DNA of 64,000 nucleotides from Virgibacillus doumboii (GCF_902806455.1 NZ_CADCWQ010000001.1:1550001-1614000), one strand, 5' to 3'. Numbered from the stretch's first letter, positions 1 to 8,451 are shown. Notes: a model not told the origin generated them from the sequence alone. Numbers and translations are program-made.

Positions 1-2
1 AA

Positions 3-185
3 AATTTGACGTTAGTTGGTTATGCACCGTACGACAATCCTGAGGTGGCATTTGCTGTCGTTGTACCACATACAGGAATTGTTAATGGTCAGCATCCAAT
101 CAACCATAAAATCGGGCAGGGAATTTTGGATACGTACTTTGAATTAAAAAAGGAAAGAGGCCAATCCTCACAAGATAGCGAATAA
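3..185 (+). CDS. pbpA: Penicillin-binding protein, C-terminal end (partial)
   Basis: The window opens inside this gene; only the last 60 residues are present, in frame 3. They read as the end of a penicillin-binding transpeptidase domain: 'TLVGYAPYDNPEVAFAVVV' is the last beta-strand region typical of class B PBPs, followed by a hydrophilic tail rich in Lys, Glu, Ser and Gln. The family cross-links cell-wall peptidoglycan outside the membrane. In B. subtilis pbpA (yqgF) lies directly upstream of the pst operon, which is the arrangement here, so pbpA is the likely identity, but the catalytic Ser-x-x-Lys motif lies outside the window and cannot be checked. A terminator follows 20 bases after the stop. 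Confidence 0.8.
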   Translation, partial: NLTLVGYAPYDNPEVAFAVVVPHTGIVNGQHPINHKIGQGILDTYFELKKERGQSSQDSE

Positions 186-204
186 ATAACACTTTAGCTA
201 ATGA

Positions 205-237
205 CCTGAACCTCCATTATCCGGGGTTCAGGTTTTT
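205..237 (+). terminator. Rho-independent terminator of pbpA
   Basis: CCTGAACC (205-212) pairs with GGTTCAGG (225-232) and is followed by five T. It closes the penicillin-binding protein transcript. Confidence 0.85.
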
Positions 238-280
238 ATCTTGGCTATTTTCGTATAGATAGTTTTTTTGACACAAAAGA

Positions 281-794
281 TATATAATGCGACGTAACTG
301 CTGAAATGTTTTCTATAAGTCTCACTCCTCACCCCACCGTCCGGGATCGCTCCGAGCGGATGTTTTCCATATCGGGGTACCAAGACGACATCTGCTCAAA
401 AAGTTCATTTTCGCAGTGTCTTCTCAGCCGCCGGCACGGCCTCAGCCTCCGTTGCGAAAACCACTCTGAGGGGTCTTCGGACTTGTGCTGGGACTGCGAT
501 TACTCCTCCCACAGAAAACCTTTGTTCCCGCAGGAGTCACCGCCCTCCGCTCACCCGGACTAGTGAAGTGGTATCATGTGTTTTCAATCACGATTACTAC
601 TCCAACCGAAAGTTCATAAACGTAGAACCAGCAGAGGAAATATGCTGAGACTCCTGTGGGATGAAAGGCCTAGATGAGACCGCTGAATGCGTACGCACGA
701 AGGGGGCTCAACAGCCGCCCACGGAAAGCGAAGTGTATTTCCGCAGCGGTGTTATAGCACTCATTTTTTAAAAAAAATTACGTCGCATTTTATA
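281..794. repeat. Mosaic MITE-like repeat, copy 1 (514 bp)
   Basis: The ends form imperfect terminal inverted repeats: TATATAATGCGACGTAACT (281-299) against AATTACGTCGCATTTTATA (776-794), whose reverse complement is TATAAAATGCGACGTAATT. The interior is GC-richer than the flanks and shares several blocks with the repeats at 17480-18011, 46079-46214 and 59632-60178; relative to the 59.6-kb copy it lies in the opposite orientation. Shared blocks include the 'gacatctgctcaaaaagttc' segment near 387-407 and the reverse complement of 'caccgctgcggaaatacact' near 739-752. No transposase is encoded. Apparent reading frames inside it are by-products of the repeat. Confidence 0.8.
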
Positions 795-870
795 ACTGCT
801 ACGGGATAAAATGCTGCAAAATCCACTAAAGCAGCCTTCACCTTTCACATATATAATCGTTTCCCGAGTT

Positions 871-912
871 AAAAAGGTGGCATGAAAAAATATATTTTTC
901 ATGCCACTTTTT
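871..912. terminator. Long hairpin with T-runs on both sides
   Basis: AAAAAGGTGGCATGAAAAA and TTTTTCATGCCACTTTTTT form a nearly perfect long stem, A-rich on the left and T-rich on the right, so it can terminate from either direction. It lies between the repeat element and the Pho-controlled promoter and would insulate pstS from upstream readthrough. The bases between 795 and 870 and between 913 and 960 show nothing else recognisable. Confidence 0.7.
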
Positions 913-970
913 TACGTTCTGGCTCGATTATAGTAGTAAGCAAATAACTTTTTTCAATTAATCTAGTAAA

Positions 971-1024
971 TTTACGTAATATTTACAATCAATTAATAGG
1001 GTGTTAATACTAATGTTTTATGAT
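971..1024 (+). promoter_or_regulatory. PhoP box array and promoter of the pst operon
   Basis: Four hexamers related to the PhoP-binding consensus TTAACA are spaced exactly 5 bases apart, an 11-base period: TTTACG (971-976), TTTACA (982-987), TTAATA (993-998), TTAATA (1004-1009). A -10-like TATGAT follows at 1019-1024. In Bacillus such direct repeats on the coding strand bind phosphorylated PhoP dimers and substitute for a -35, so this operon should be induced by phosphate starvation. Confidence 0.8.
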
Positions 1025-1089
1025 GTATTTGCAGGGAAGGAAATACAGAATCCTTTCCAGACAAACTACCACATTTAGGGGGCTTACAA

Positions 1090-2085
1090 ATGAAGTCAAA
1101 GTTTTTATTAACACTTGCAATGTCACTGCTCTTATTTTTCCTGGCAGCTTGTGGCAATGGAGATGGAAGCGAAAGCACATCTGGATCAGGATCTGACGGT
1201 GGTGAAGGAAATGGAGAAGGTGAAGAAACTTCAACAGAAGTAACAGAAGTTATGGTTGATGGATCATCTACAGTATTCCCGATTATGGAAGCTGTTGCCG
1301 AGGAATATCAAAAAGAAAATCCGGATGCCCGGGTTAATATTGGTACATCTGGAAGCGGCGGCGGTTTTGAAAAATTTGCTGCAGGTGAAACACACATCTC
1401 AAACGCTTCTCGTCCGATAAAAGCGGAAGAAAAACAAGCACTTGAAGAAGCTGGTATTGAGTATACAGAATTTGAAGTAGCGCTTGATGGCCTATCTATT
1501 GTTGTTAATAAAGAAAATGACTGGGTTGACCAGTTAACAGTTGACGAACTCAAAAAAATGTGGTCTGAGGGTGGCGGCGTAACTACCTGGGCTGATGTAC
1601 GCGAAGGATGGCCAGAGGAAGAAATTAAGTTCTTCAGTCCTGGGGCAGATTCCGGTACATTCGATTATTTCAGCGAAGTTGTATTTGGTGAAGATGCGGA
1701 AATACGTAAGGATGCGTCTTTATCAGAGGACGACAATGTTCTGGTTCAGGGTGTAATGGGTTCTAAAAATGCCATCAGTTACTTTGGATATGCGTATTAT
1801 CTTGAAAATAAGGACAATTTAAAAGTAGTTCCGATTGTAAACAGTGATGGAGAACCGGTAAAACCCACCCAGGAAACGATCCAATCCGGCGACTATAATC
1901 CGTTTTCAAGACCATTATTCATCTATGTGAAAAATGAAGCAATGCAAAATGAGTCTGTAAATAACTTCACAAAGTATGCACTTGAAAATGCCGGAGAAAT
2001 GGCAGAAGCAGTTGGATATGTCGCTAAATCGGACAGTGCATATGAAGAGGCATTGAAAAAAATAGATGAACTGGCAGGTAAGTAA
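1090..2085 (+). CDS. pstS: Phosphate-binding lipoprotein PstS
   Basis: Extracellular high-affinity phosphate receptor of the Pst ABC transporter; it hands phosphate to PstC/PstA. The protein has 331 residues. Residues 1-20 are a lipoprotein signal peptide ending in LAAC, with Cys21 as the lipidated residue, followed by an acidic Gly/Ser/Glu linker to about residue 50. Phosphate-binding loops are visible as 'DGSSTVFPI', 'GTSGSGGGF', 'ISNASRPI' and 'GADSGTFDYF', the usual PBP-like_2 layout. The start has an AGGGGG ribosome site nine bases upstream. It is first in pstSCAB-phoU and sits right behind the Pho box array. Confidence 0.96.
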   Translation: MKSKFLLTLAMSLLLFFLAACGNGDGSESTSGSGSDGGEGNGEGEETSTEVTEVMVDGSSTVFPIMEAVAEEYQKENPDARVNIGTSGSGGGFEKFAAGETHISNASRPIKAEEKQALEEAGIEYTEFEVALDGLSIVVNKENDWVDQLTVDELKKMWSEGGGVTTWADVREGWPEEEIKFFSPGADSGTFDYFSEVVFGEDAEIRKDASLSEDDNVLVQGVMGSKNAISYFGYAYYLENKDNLKVVPIVNSDGEPVKPTQETIQSGDYNPFSRPLFIYVKNEAMQNESVNNFTKYALENAGEMAEAVGYVAKSDSAYEEALKKIDELAGK

Positions 2086-2108
2086 TAGATTTATGATATG
2101 AACTTGAA

Positions 2109-2160
2109 GCAGGATACTAATAAAGTGAGGGAAGTATATCGTTTCCCCTCACTTTCCTGC
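2109..2160 (+). terminator. Stem-loop between pstS and pstC
   Basis: A core hairpin AAAGTGAGGGAA / TTTCCCCTCACTTT is extended by an outer GCAGG / CCTGC pairing. It lacks a long T-run, so it more likely partially stops transcription or protects the 3' end of the pstS message than acts as a full terminator. Such an element would let the binding protein be made in excess over the membrane subunits. Confidence 0.6.
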
Positions 2161-2215
2161 GTTTTATAAAATCTTTCATTCTACTAAATTGGTAATTTTG
2201 CAGAGGAGTTTCAAT

Positions 2216-3142
2216 ATGGCTGTAAATGTTAAAGACCTCATGAAACAAAAGAAGTCGAATCGATTCTTGCTTCGATTTTCAGAAAAAACAGCACCGGCAT
2301 TTTTCCTGCTGTGTGCAATCATATCTGTACTGACGACAGTAGGTATCGTCGTCACATTATTAGTGGAAACCATAGCATTTTTCAATCGAGTTTCATTTAT
2401 TGACTTTATAACAGGTACTGAATGGTGGCCATTTGGTGAAAATCCGACATTCGGTATTCTTCCGCTAATTTCCGGGACATTATTGATTACAGTTGTTGCA
2501 ATGATTGTAGCAATACCGATTGGATTAGCTTCAGCAATTTATTTAAGTGAATTTGCATCACCTAGAATACGTAAGATTGTAAAACCTGTTTTGGAGGTGT
2601 TGGCAGGTATACCGACAATAGTCTATGGTTTTTTTGCTTTGACTTTTGTTACACCTTTACTTCAACAATTTATCCCCACCCTTCCAATTTTCAATGCGCT
2701 GAGTCCGGGAATTATTGTGGGAGTAATGATTATTCCTATGATTGCTTCCCTTTCGGAGGATGCGATGAGTTCTGTTCCCAATGCAATGAGGGAAGGTGCT
2801 TTGGCAATGGGTTCAACCAGGTTTGAAGTGGCACTTAAAGTAGTTGTTCCAGCGGCGTTTTCCGGAATTATTGCTTCGTTTGTGTTGGGAATTTCCCGAG
2901 CGATAGGTGAGACGATGATTGTAGCAGTGGCAGCCGGGGCAACACCAAAGCTCACGTTGGACGTCACAGAATCGATTCAGACAATGACCGGATATATTGT
3001 ACAGGTAAGTTTGGGTGATGCATCTTACGGGTCCACTACTTACTACAGCATATATGCAGTCGGTATGACGTTATTTGTCTTTACATTGATCATGAATCTG
3101 CTGTCGCAATATATTTCCAGGCGTTTCAAGGAGGAATACTAG
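2216..3142 (+). CDS. pstC: Phosphate ABC transporter permease PstC
   Basis: Membrane subunit of the phosphate importer, 308 residues from ATG 2216. This start is preferred to an upstream TTG (2189) because AGAGGAG lies at 2202-2208, at proper distance. After a Lys/Arg-rich N-terminus there are about six membrane segments, with the ABC-permease EAA loop 'EGALAMGSTRFEVALKVVVP' in the middle and 'SRAIGETMIVAVAAG' after it, both typical of PstC. It is one base from pstA, indicating tight co-expression, and pairs with PstA in the membrane channel. Confidence 0.95.
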   Translation: MAVNVKDLMKQKKSNRFLLRFSEKTAPAFFLLCAIISVLTTVGIVVTLLVETIAFFNRVSFIDFITGTEWWPFGENPTFGILPLISGTLLITVVAMIVAIPIGLASAIYLSEFASPRIRKIVKPVLEVLAGIPTIVYGFFALTFVTPLLQQFIPTLPIFNALSPGIIVGVMIIPMIASLSEDAMSSVPNAMREGALAMGSTRFEVALKVVVPAAFSGIIASFVLGISRAIGETMIVAVAAGATPKLTLDVTESIQTMTGYIVQVSLGDASYGSTTYYSIYAVGMTLFVFTLIMNLLSQYISRRFKEEY

Positions 3143-3143
3143 T

Positions 3144-4022
3144 ATGAATCTGGTTGACAAACAGGAAATTCAAAATGGAATGAAAAAGCGGTTATTCACG
3201 AATCAATTAATCAGACAACTGTTCTTCTTGGCTACTGCTTTTGGAATAGTAGTGCTGGCAACGTTATTGTATCGGATTTTTACAGAAGGAATCGCATTTT
3301 TGGACTGGCAGTTTTTAACTAATTTCGCATCAAGGTTCCCCGAAGAAGCTGGAATTAAAGCTGCTATTGTTGGTTCTATCTGGTTGATGGCTGTTACTGC
3401 TCCTGTATCACTTATCTTGGGTGTTGGAACAGCAATCTATTTGGAGGAGTATGCAAAACAGAATAAATTCACCCGATTTATCCAGATAAATATTTCGAAT
3501 CTTGCAGGAGTACCTTCCATAGTTTTTGGTTTGCTTGGTCTTACTGTTTTTGTTCGTTTAATGGAAATGGGGAGAAGTATAATGGCGGGTGGATTGACGA
3601 TGAGTTTGCTGATTTTGCCTATCATAGTTGTATCTTCGCAGGAAGCTATTCGCGCGATCCCAAAAGAACAGTATGAAGCCTCTTTTGCAATGGGGGCAAC
3701 AAAATGGCAAACTGTTCGGCGTGTTGTATTGCCCGCAGCAATTCCTGGTATCCTGACCGGAAGTATTCTTGCATTGTCACGGGCAATTGGTGAGACTGCA
3801 CCATTATTAATGATTGGTGCAATGTCATTTCTTGCGTATTTACCGGAAAATGTCTGGTCCGCATTTACTGTTCTACCAATTCAAATATATAACTGGACCG
3901 GCAGACCGCAAGAGGAGTTTCATCTAGTAGCATCCGCTGGAATAATTGTATTGTTGTTGATTATGCTGCTTATGAATTCCATTGCTGTTCTCATACGAAA
4001 TAAGTTTTCCAAGCGATTTTAA
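3144..4022 (+). CDS. pstA: Phosphate ABC transporter permease PstA
   Basis: Second membrane subunit of the phosphate importer, 292 residues, about six membrane segments. The EAA-type cytoplasmic loop '[20 protein letters not shown]', followed by '[16 protein letters not shown]', is the PstA signature that contacts PstB. AAGGAGGAATA precedes ATG 3144. It begins one base after pstC and is followed by pstB 17 bases later, so the three form one transcript. Confidence 0.95.
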   Translation: MNLVDKQEIQNGMKKRLFTNQLIRQLFFLATAFGIVVLATLLYRIFTEGIAFLDWQFLTNFASRFPEEAGIKAAIVGSIWLMAVTAPVSLILGVGTAIYLEEYAKQNKFTRFIQINISNLAGVPSIVFGLLGLTVFVRLMEMGRSIMAGGLTMSLLILPIIVVSSQEAIRAIPKEQYEASFAMGATKWQTVRRVVLPAAIPGILTGSILALSRAIGETAPLLMIGAMSFLAYLPENVWSAFTVLPIQIYNWTGRPQEEFHLVASAGIIVLLLIMLLMNSIAVLIRNKFSKRF

Positions 4023-4039
4023 TCAGGAGGTTTTTTAAA

Positions 4040-4861
4040 ATGCAAACTGCAACAGAGAATAATAGTACACCAATAACAACTGAGGTTAGACCGGAAAATG
4101 ATAATTCCAAATCAATATATTCTGTTCAGAATTTCAATCTATGGTATGGCGAAGATCAGGCACTGTACGATGTTCAATTGGAGATTCCAACGAATAAAAT
4201 AACAGCGATTATCGGCCCATCCGGATGTGGTAAATCGACATTCATTAAAGCACTTAACCGTATGGTGGAATTAGTCCCGTCCGTGAAAATGAGCGGAACA
4301 ATCAAGTATGGTGATGATGATATTTTCAGTCCCAAATATAAAGTAGAAGAATTACGAACAAACGTTGGAATGGTTTTTCAAAATCCGAATCCATTTCCTA
4401 AATCTATTTTTGAAAATGTAGCCTATGGTCCAAAGACTCATGGGATTAAAAATAAAAAGATACTTGATGAAATAGTTGAAAAAAGCCTTAAAGGTGCAGC
4501 ACTATGGGATGAAGTGAAAGATCGTCTTAATGAAAATGCTTTTGGGTTGTCAGGTGGCCAGCAACAAAGACTTTGTATTGCAAGGTGTTTGGCAATTGAG
4601 CCGGATGTCATTTTGATGGATGAACCTACATCTGCACTGGATCCCATTTCAACGGCTAAAGTAGAAGAACTGGTACAAAATTTAAAGGAAGACTACAGTA
4701 TCATTATTGTTACGCACAATATGCAGCAGGCTGCGAGAATCTCAGATAAAACTGCTTTTTTTCTGAATGGGGAAGTAGTTGAGTACAGCAACACAGATAA
4801 ACTTTTCTCAAATCCTGATGATAAGCGTACAGAGGATTATATTACTGGACGTTTCGGATAA
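4040..4861 (+). CDS. pstB: Phosphate ABC transporter ATPase PstB
   Basis: ATP-binding subunit that powers phosphate import, 273 residues. Walker A 'GPSGCGKST' near residue 60, the ABC signature 'LSGGQQQRL' near 173, and Walker B '[13 protein letters not shown]' near 193 are all intact, with the switch His in 'VTHNMQQA'. The first 30 residues are a polar extension common in PstB. The ribosome site AGGAGG lies at 4024-4029. B. subtilis has two tandem pstB copies; here there is one, followed by phoU. Confidence 0.96.
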   Translation: MQTATENNSTPITTEVRPENDNSKSIYSVQNFNLWYGEDQALYDVQLEIPTNKITAIIGPSGCGKSTFIKALNRMVELVPSVKMSGTIKYGDDDIFSPKYKVEELRTNVGMVFQNPNPFPKSIFENVAYGPKTHGIKNKKILDEIVEKSLKGAALWDEVKDRLNENAFGLSGGQQQRLCIARCLAIEPDVILMDEPTSALDPISTAKVEELVQNLKEDYSIIIVTHNMQQAARISDKTAFFLNGEVVEYSNTDKLFSNPDDKRTEDYITGRFG

Positions 4862-4877
4862 AAAGGGGGGGATATTG

Positions 4878-5534
4878 TTGGTTGCAAGAGAGCAATTTGA
4901 AACCGACCTGGAAGAAATTAAAGAGGTGATAGTTGAGCTTGCGAAGAATACAGAACGGGCACTTCTTCAAGCAATCGATGCATTATTTAATCAGGATATA
5001 GCCTTAGCTAACAATATTATTGATATGGATACGAATATTGACAAACAAGAACTTGATATTAACAATCAAACGATTTTATTAATTGCGAAACAGCAGCCGG
5101 TAGCAACCGATTTACGCCGATTAATTGTTGCACTGCGAATCGCAACTGACCTGGAGCGGATGGGAGATAACGCTAAAAATATCGCTAAATCAACTATCCA
5201 TCTCGGGGAGGATCATCGTTTAACAATTCATCCAGCAATCAAAGAAATGCGTGATTTGGCTGTTGAAATGGTTCATACAGCAATAAAAGCATTCAAGTAT
5301 GAGGATATTTCCATTGCCGGTAAACTATCTGAGATGGATGATGAAATGGATAAACTGTATGAAGAAATTGTTAAAGAGATGTTAATGGAAACTGCTACTA
5401 ATCCGGAAAAAGTTCAATATGTCATGCAAATGGCTTTCAGCGCAAGATATATTGAACGTTTCGCTGATCATATTACTAATATAGGTGAAAGTATATTATT
5501 TCTGGTAAAAGGTGAATCATATAAGCTTAATTAG
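4878..5534 (+). CDS. phoU: Phosphate signalling protein PhoU
   Basis: Cytoplasmic all-helical regulator that links Pst transport to the PhoR/PhoP two-component system. From TTG 4878 the product has 218 residues, the normal family length, and starts 'VAREQFETDLEEI'. TTG 4875 is an alternative; the AAAAGGGGGGG site at 4861-4870 favours the later one. Two similar three-helix PhoU halves are visible: 'DLRRLIVALRIATDLERMGDNAKNI' in the first and 'MAFSARYIERFADHITNI' in the second, each with the E/D-R-x-x-D metal-binding pattern. Last gene of the pst operon; not present in B. subtilis pst. Confidence 0.93.
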   Translation: MVAREQFETDLEEIKEVIVELAKNTERALLQAIDALFNQDIALANNIIDMDTNIDKQELDINNQTILLIAKQQPVATDLRRLIVALRIATDLERMGDNAKNIAKSTIHLGEDHRLTIHPAIKEMRDLAVEMVHTAIKAFKYEDISIAGKLSEMDDEMDKLYEEIVKEMLMETATNPEKVQYVMQMAFSARYIERFADHITNIGESILFLVKGESYKLN

Positions 5535-5537
5535 AAC

Positions 5538-5569
5538 AAAAGCTGTATTGCGTTTGGCAATACAGCTTT
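5538..5569. terminator. Bidirectional terminator between phoU and a convergent gene
   Basis: AAAGCTGTATTGC (5538-5550) pairs with GCAATACAGCTTT (5557-5569). It sits between the converging stops of phoU and the 5573 gene. Confidence 0.8.
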
Positions 5570-5572
5570 GTG

Positions 5573-6124
5573 TTACCTGGTTATAAGGGTTGCGATGTCA
5601 TAATGGCTCATCTTACTTGTCACTTCGTATTCGCCAAGCTGAACTTTTGTACTGTAACCCTGATCTTCAAGATACCGGTTAAAGTTTTCAGCATCATCGA
5701 CAATACCATTATCCATCAAAATATTACTGATCTTTATGGATGACATTCCTGATTCCACTGTGAGGGTGTATGTAATAATATCCTCTTTCTCAGAAGTGGG
5801 GTCTTTTTTCTGTGAATCAGTATTTTCCTCGGATTTTTTATCCTTCTTCTGATTATTGTCATCAGCAGACTTTTCCTGCTCTTTCTGTGAACCAGGATTG
5901 TCTTCTTCATTTGTATTTTCGTTCTTATCCGATTGCATCGAAACAGACATATATTCCGAATCAGTTAAAACATGGTATCCTTCACTTTCAACACTTGCAA
6001 TCATGTCCTTAATTGACATATTTTCTTTTTCCTCTTCTGAATCATTTGTGAAATAAAATGTTATAAATAAGATAATTCCAGCAGTCAGGAGGCCAAGTGC
6101 GAATGAGCGAACTGGTTGTTTCAT
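5573..6124 (-). CDS. Membrane-anchored protein with MltG/YceG-like LysM-type domain
   Basis: 183 residues. Residues 7-26 form one membrane segment near the N-terminus; residues 60-115 are a low-complexity, Lys/Glu/Asp/Asn/Ser-rich extracytoplasmic linker. The last 65 residues ('TYTLTVESGMSSIKISNIL... LGEYEVTSKMS') resemble the small N-terminal module of MltG-type endolytic transglycosylases, found on its own in many Bacillaceae and often annotated 'aminodeoxychorismate lyase'. The catalytic transglycosylase part is absent, so this is not an enzyme of that class; binding to peptidoglycan or partner proteins is only an inference. Likely co-transcribed after the 74-residue gene at 6149-6373. Confidence 0.7.
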   Translation of the reverse strand: MKQPVRSFALGLLTAGIILFITFYFTNDSEEEKENMSIKDMIASVESEGYHVLTDSEYMSVSMQSDKNENTNEEDNPGSQKEQEKSADDNNQKKDKKSEENTDSQKKDPTSEKEDIITYTLTVESGMSSIKISNILMDNGIVDDAENFNRYLEDQGYSTKVQLGEYEVTSKMSHYDIATLITR

Positions 6125-6148
6125 TTCATTCCCCTATCTCTCTGTATT

Positions 6149-6373
6149 TTATTTTTTCTGGTTATTGTGCAGGCTATCATCCAAAAAATTATCTGTAAGC
6201 AATTCCTCTTCCAATATGCTTATTTTTTTCGACATTTTGTAATTATCCTGCATCGTTGAAATGGACAACTGTTCCAACTGACTATCCAATTCGTTAAATT
6301 TATCACGCATGAATAACGATAATACGAGCAGCACCAATGCAACGGTAATAATGGCAATTATTGCATATAGCAT
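6149..6373 (-). CDS. Small single-pass membrane protein with coiled coil
   Basis: 74 residues: a hydrophobic segment at residues 4-22, then a charged helix with heptad-like Leu/Ile spacing ('[19 protein letters not shown]', '[10 protein letters not shown]'). GAGGG lies upstream of ATG 6373. It sits 24 bases before the MltG-like gene on the same strand, so the two probably form a pair. Position matches the small yqzC/yqzD genes that follow pst in B. subtilis, but the sequence is not distinctive enough to name. Confidence 0.65.
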   Translation of the reverse strand: MLYAIIAIITVALVLLVLSLFMRDKFNELDSQLEQLSISTMQDNYKMSKKISILEEELLTDNFLDDSLHNNQKK

Positions 6374-6552
6374 TTATAATTCCCTCCATTCAACTACAAT
6401 TATAGTTATAACATACAAATTTAGAAAGAGAAATCATCAATATTTTACATTTGATTCTTGAATGTTTCTGCAACATCTGCTATTATAATTAAGTCTGAAA
6501 CGAAATAATAGATGCCTGCAAAGCAAGATTTTACAGTTTGGAGGGAAGAATA

Positions 6553-6702
6553 ATGCGCGTAAACATTACTTTAGCTTGTACTGAAACAGGCGACCGTAAC
6601 TACATTTCTACTAAAAATAAGCGTACTAATCCAGAGCGTATAGAGCTTATGAAATATTGTCCACGTTTAAAAAAACACACATTGCATCGTGAAACAAAAT
6701 AA
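6553..6702 (+). CDS. rpmG: Ribosomal protein L33 (50S), zinc-motif-reduced form
   Basis: 49 residues, begins '[19 protein letters not shown]' and ends '[10 protein letters not shown]', a clear L33. GGAGGGAAG precedes ATG 6553. The first CxxC of the zinc-binding type is reduced to CxxT (Cys9 kept, second position Thr12) and the second pair keeps only one Cys ('KYCPRL'), so this copy probably does not bind zinc. Gene position between pst and yqgN matches rpmGA of B. subtilis. Followed directly by a strong terminator, so it is monocistronic. Confidence 0.95.
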   Translation: MRVNITLACTETGDRNYISTKNKRTNPERIELMKYCPRLKKHTLHRETK

Positions 6703-6711
6703 TGATTATAT

Positions 6712-6753
6712 AATAATACTCCTGTCATCGATATGGCAGGAGTATTATTTTTA
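6712..6753 (+). terminator. Terminator of rpmG
   Basis: AATAATACTCCTG (6712-6724) pairs with CAGGAGTATTATT (6737-6749), then T-rich bases. Confidence 0.9.
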
Positions 6754-6801
6754 TTCCAGCGTAATAATCGTATATAATTAAGATACAGGGGGGTGACTAC
6801 A

Positions 6802-7359
6802 CTGGAAAAAACAGAACTGCGAAAAGATACTATAAAAAAATTAAAAAATATACCTGATGCAGAAAGAAAACAGATTGAGGATGGACTGAAATATCATTTG
6901 GTTGAATCTGATCTATGGAAGCAATCCGATATCATTGGTATAACGATTTCCAACGGTTTTGAGTGGAATACGAAGCCGATTATCGAAACCGCCTGGCAGG
7001 AAGGGAAAACCGTTTGTGTACCAAAATGTCTTCCGAAACAACGAAAAATGGAGTTTTATCAGATAAATACATATGACCAATTGGAAGTAGTTTATTATCA
7101 ATTACTGGAACCGATACCGGAGGAAACTGTCAAAATGGAGAAGAATATGATTGATTTACTGGTTGTACCCGGACTGTTATTTGATAAAAACGGTTACCGA
7201 ATTGGATTTGGCGGGGGCTATTATGATCGGTTTCTTGAAGATTACCGTAATAAAACGGTATCGATAGCATCAGCTTCCCAAATCGTTGAGGAACTACCGG
7301 CTGAGTCATATGACCTGCCAATCGAAAGAATAATTACTGAAAATGGAATTTTGCGATAG
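6802..7359 (+). CDS. yqgN: 5-formyltetrahydrofolate cyclo-ligase (probable CTG start)
   Basis: Converts 5-formyl-THF to 5,10-methenyl-THF using ATP, recovering folate. The C-terminal motif 'LLVVPGLLFDKNGYRIGFGGGYYDRFL' region is diagnostic: Gly-rich substrate/ATP loop followed by YYDRFL. N-terminal 'ELRKDTIKKL' carries the basic ATP-binding residues. Start choice is unusual: the only upstream candidate, GTG 6793, lies inside the ribosome-binding sequence AGGGGGGTGA (6787-6796), so the first well-spaced codon is CTG 6802, giving 185 residues starting M-EKTEL. CTG starts are rare; GTG cannot be excluded. Followed 11 bases later by the ThiF-like gene. Confidence 0.93.
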   Translation: MEKTELRKDTIKKLKNIPDAERKQIEDGLKYHLVESDLWKQSDIIGITISNGFEWNTKPIIETAWQEGKTVCVPKCLPKQRKMEFYQINTYDQLEVVYYQLLEPIPEETVKMEKNMIDLLVVPGLLFDKNGYRIGFGGGYYDRFLEDYRNKTVSIASASQIVEELPAESYDLPIERIITENGILR

Positions 7360-7370
7360 GAGGGATTACG

Positions 7371-8384
7371 ATGGACTCCACACGTTATTCAAGGCAAAAA
7401 TTGTTTGCTCCAATACAAGAGTCCGGTCAGGAGAAGTTGGCAAACAGTTCTGTGCTGGTCGTTGGTGCGGGGGCACTAGGAACAGTTATCTGTAATCACC
7501 TGGTCAGAGCCGGCATTGGCAGGGTTCGCCTGGTCGATCGGGATTATGTGGAACTCAGTAACTTACAACGGCAAATGTTGTTTGATGAGGATGACGTCAA
7601 ACGGGCTATGCCAAAAGCTGTTGCAGCCAAGAACAAGCTGGAGGAGATGAACAGTTCTGTCACTATTGAAGCAATCGTCGGCAATGTAACGAATGAGAAA
7701 ATAGATGGATATGTTAAAGATGTGGATGTAGTGCTTGATGGGACAGATAATTTTTCAACCCGATTCCTTTTGAATGATGCCTGTTTTAAATATAATATTC
7801 CATTCTCGTACGGAGGAGTAGTCAGTTCAAGAGGGATGACTGCTTTCTTTATCCCGGATGAGACTCCTTGTTTGCGGTGTATTACGAATGAAGGGGCAGA
7901 AAATGGACAAACATGTGACACAGTTGGAGTTATTTCACCTGCAGTAGATATGGTTTCTTCCTATCAGGTAACGGAAACACTGAAGTATTTAACCGGTAAC
8001 AAAGATGCTTTGCGAAAGACATTAAAGACATTTGATGTATGGTATAACAATCAGTATGACATGAAATTATCAAACGCTAAACCTGAATGTCCCACATGTC
8101 AGCTTAAGGAATATCCATCACTGCAAAAATCGGCGCAGGACGAAGAAACCGTATTATGCGGTCGTGATACGGTTCAAATTCATCAGAAGTCAGAAATGGA
8201 CCTTATCCAATGGGAAACCAGGCTGGGAAAGATTGCTGATGTTAAACGAACACCATTTTTGTTAAAGGCAAATTTAGATGAGCAGCTTAATTTTGTCATT
8301 TTCAAAGATGGCCGTGTGCTAGTTCAAGGTACGGAAGACCGTGTTCAGGCACGGGCATGGTATGATCGTTATATTGGATCATGA
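7371..8384 (+). CDS. ThiF/MoeB-type sulfur-carrier adenylyltransferase
   Basis: E1-like enzyme that adenylates the C-terminal Gly of a small sulfur carrier (ThiS or MoaD) for thiamine or molybdopterin synthesis. 337 residues. ATP-binding 'VVGAGALGT' near residue 31, Arg finger in 'NLQRQMLF', acidic 'DGTDNFSTRFLLND', two zinc-knuckle Cys pairs CLRC and CPTC, and a Cys in 'GQTCDTVGV' at the place of the catalytic or persulfide Cys. The last ~90 residues are a poorly conserved extension. ThiF and MoeB cannot be told apart here since no thiS, moaD or thiG neighbours are present. Shares an operon with yqgN; AGGAGG precedes ATG. Confidence 0.88.
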   Translation: MDSTRYSRQKLFAPIQESGQEKLANSSVLVVGAGALGTVICNHLVRAGIGRVRLVDRDYVELSNLQRQMLFDEDDVKRAMPKAVAAKNKLEEMNSSVTIEAIVGNVTNEKIDGYVKDVDVVLDGTDNFSTRFLLNDACFKYNIPFSYGGVVSSRGMTAFFIPDETPCLRCITNEGAENGQTCDTVGVISPAVDMVSSYQVTETLKYLTGNKDALRKTLKTFDVWYNNQYDMKLSNAKPECPTCQLKEYPSLQKSAQDEETVLCGRDTVQIHQKSEMDLIQWETRLGKIADVKRTPFLLKANLDEQLNFVIFKDGRVLVQGTEDRVQARAWYDRYIGS

Positions 8385-8451
8385 TGCATAATATCATCAT
8401 GATTGAAGATAACTAATAACATCACATTAATTAATAGAAAAGGGTGTCAGG

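Noticed and set aside
306..563. Reading frame of 85 codons, and a similar one of 84 codons on the minus strand at 59896-60150
   Set aside because: Both lie inside the repeat elements and translate the same repeat block ('DICSKSSFSQCLLSR'). No ribosome site, odd composition; a by-product of the repeat, often mis-annotated as a hypothetical protein.
5573..6124. Aminodeoxychorismate lyase (folate synthesis) for the 183-residue protein
   Set aside because: Only the small MltG-like non-catalytic module is present; the historical name is misleading and no PLP-lyase motif is visible.
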